Below are positions 26,089 to 26,252 of a stretch of 26,252 bases of DNA, one piece after another. The stretch's first letter is position 1. Each line of letters begins with the position of its first letter. The stretch spans positions 1 to 26,252 of the forward strand of contig JAJFHW010000034.1 in NCBI GenBank assembly GCA_021775385.1. Direction: 5' to 3'. The position numbers were made by a program, and so were the translations under genes. Origin of the DNA: Hyphomicrobiales bacterium (GTDB taxonomy: Bacteria; Pseudomonadota; Alphaproteobacteria; Rhizobiales; HXMU1428-3). Below the pieces are notes generated by a model. It was given only the letters and a program-made list of their open reading frames with translations, was not told where the DNA came from and ran no database searches.

Positions 26089-26139
26089 GAGCTTGTCACC
26101 TAAAAGTGGATACCGGTTTTAGGGTAATGACAAGCTTAA
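26085..26139. repeat. minimal A-type palindromic element overlapping the sucA stop codon
   Basis: The left arm TTAAGAGCTTGTCA (26085-26098) and right arm TGACAAGCTTAA (26128-26139) match with a 2-base bulge. Between them is core A (CCTAAAA at 26099-26105, TTTTAGG at 26117-26123). This is the shortest copy and has no B unit. The sucA TAA (26086-26088) is inside the left arm. Confidence 0.7.
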
Positions 26140-26218
26140 AAAAGAGATAGGGTGTATCGGGTGAATTCTATTCAGAGCGATATACTCTAGATTAAATTGC
26201 AAATATGAGGGCAATACA

Positions 26219-26252
26219 ATGTCAACAGAAATAAGAGTTCCAACTCTTGGTG
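26219..26252 (+). CDS. sucB: start of 2-oxoglutarate dehydrogenase E2 (dihydrolipoyl succinyltransferase)
   Basis: Only eleven codons are visible: MSTEIRVPTLG, the usual beginning of a lipoyl domain in SucB. GAGGG lies six to seven bases before the ATG. Position directly after sucA, together with the sequence, supports sucB. The rest is outside the window. Confidence 0.85.
   Translation, partial: MSTEIRVPTLG

Overview
The window reads as a chromosomal segment of an AT-rich alphaproteobacterium, most likely in the order Hyphomicrobiales (Rhizobiales). The basis is the gene order zapE-mdh-sucC-sucD-sucA-sucB, the block hisS-hisZ-hisG with a short-form HisG, an alphaproteobacterial CheZ-like protein, and dispersed palindromes of the CCTAAAA-N11-TTTTAGG type, which resemble intergenic repeats I know from rhizobial genomes. 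The genus cannot be named from the sequence alone.

Layout. 1-739 (-): 5' part of a CheZ-type chemotaxis phosphatase gene, cut by the window edge. 890-4934 (-): glcD-glcE-glcF, the three subunits of glycolate oxidase, tightly packed. 4935-5571: a long AT-rich non-coding gap with two 14-bp palindromes. 5572-6009 (+): exported class I cytochrome c. 6031-6240: terminator followed by a GC-rich island of perfect hairpins. 6270-7592 (-): DUF3422 membrane protein. 7744-8481 (+): solitary LutA-like CCG-domain protein. 8629-12086 (+): hisS-hisZ-hisG. 12120-12836 (-): GST-like protein. 13059-15122 (+): DUF2939 protein, a short-chain dehydrogenase, and a YbaN/DUF454 membrane protein. 15209-17100: a pentapeptide-repeat membrane protein bracketed by repeat elements. 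17148-17729 (-): GNAT acetyltransferase. 18056-26252 (+): zapE, mdh, sucCD, sucA and the first codons of sucB.

How the genes work together. mdh, sucCD, sucA and sucB encode consecutive TCA-cycle steps (2-oxoglutarate to succinyl-CoA to succinate, and malate to oxaloacetate). GlcDEF oxidises glycolate to glyoxylate, which can feed the same cycle. hisZ and hisG form the first enzyme of histidine biosynthesis and sit beside the histidyl-tRNA synthetase from whose family HisZ derives.

Most of the window is ordinary housekeeping and I do not see a new multi-gene system. The less ordinary signal is between the genes: (a) a modular palindromic repeat family (core A at four places, hairpin module B at several more) whose B stem varies in a compensatory way; (b) a near-identical palindrome immediately upstream of both the LutA-like gene and hisS, the second lying inside a leader that can fold in two mutually exclusive ways; (c) a GC-rich hairpin island at 6111-6240. 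I saw no rRNA, tRNA, CRISPR array, transposase or phage gene.
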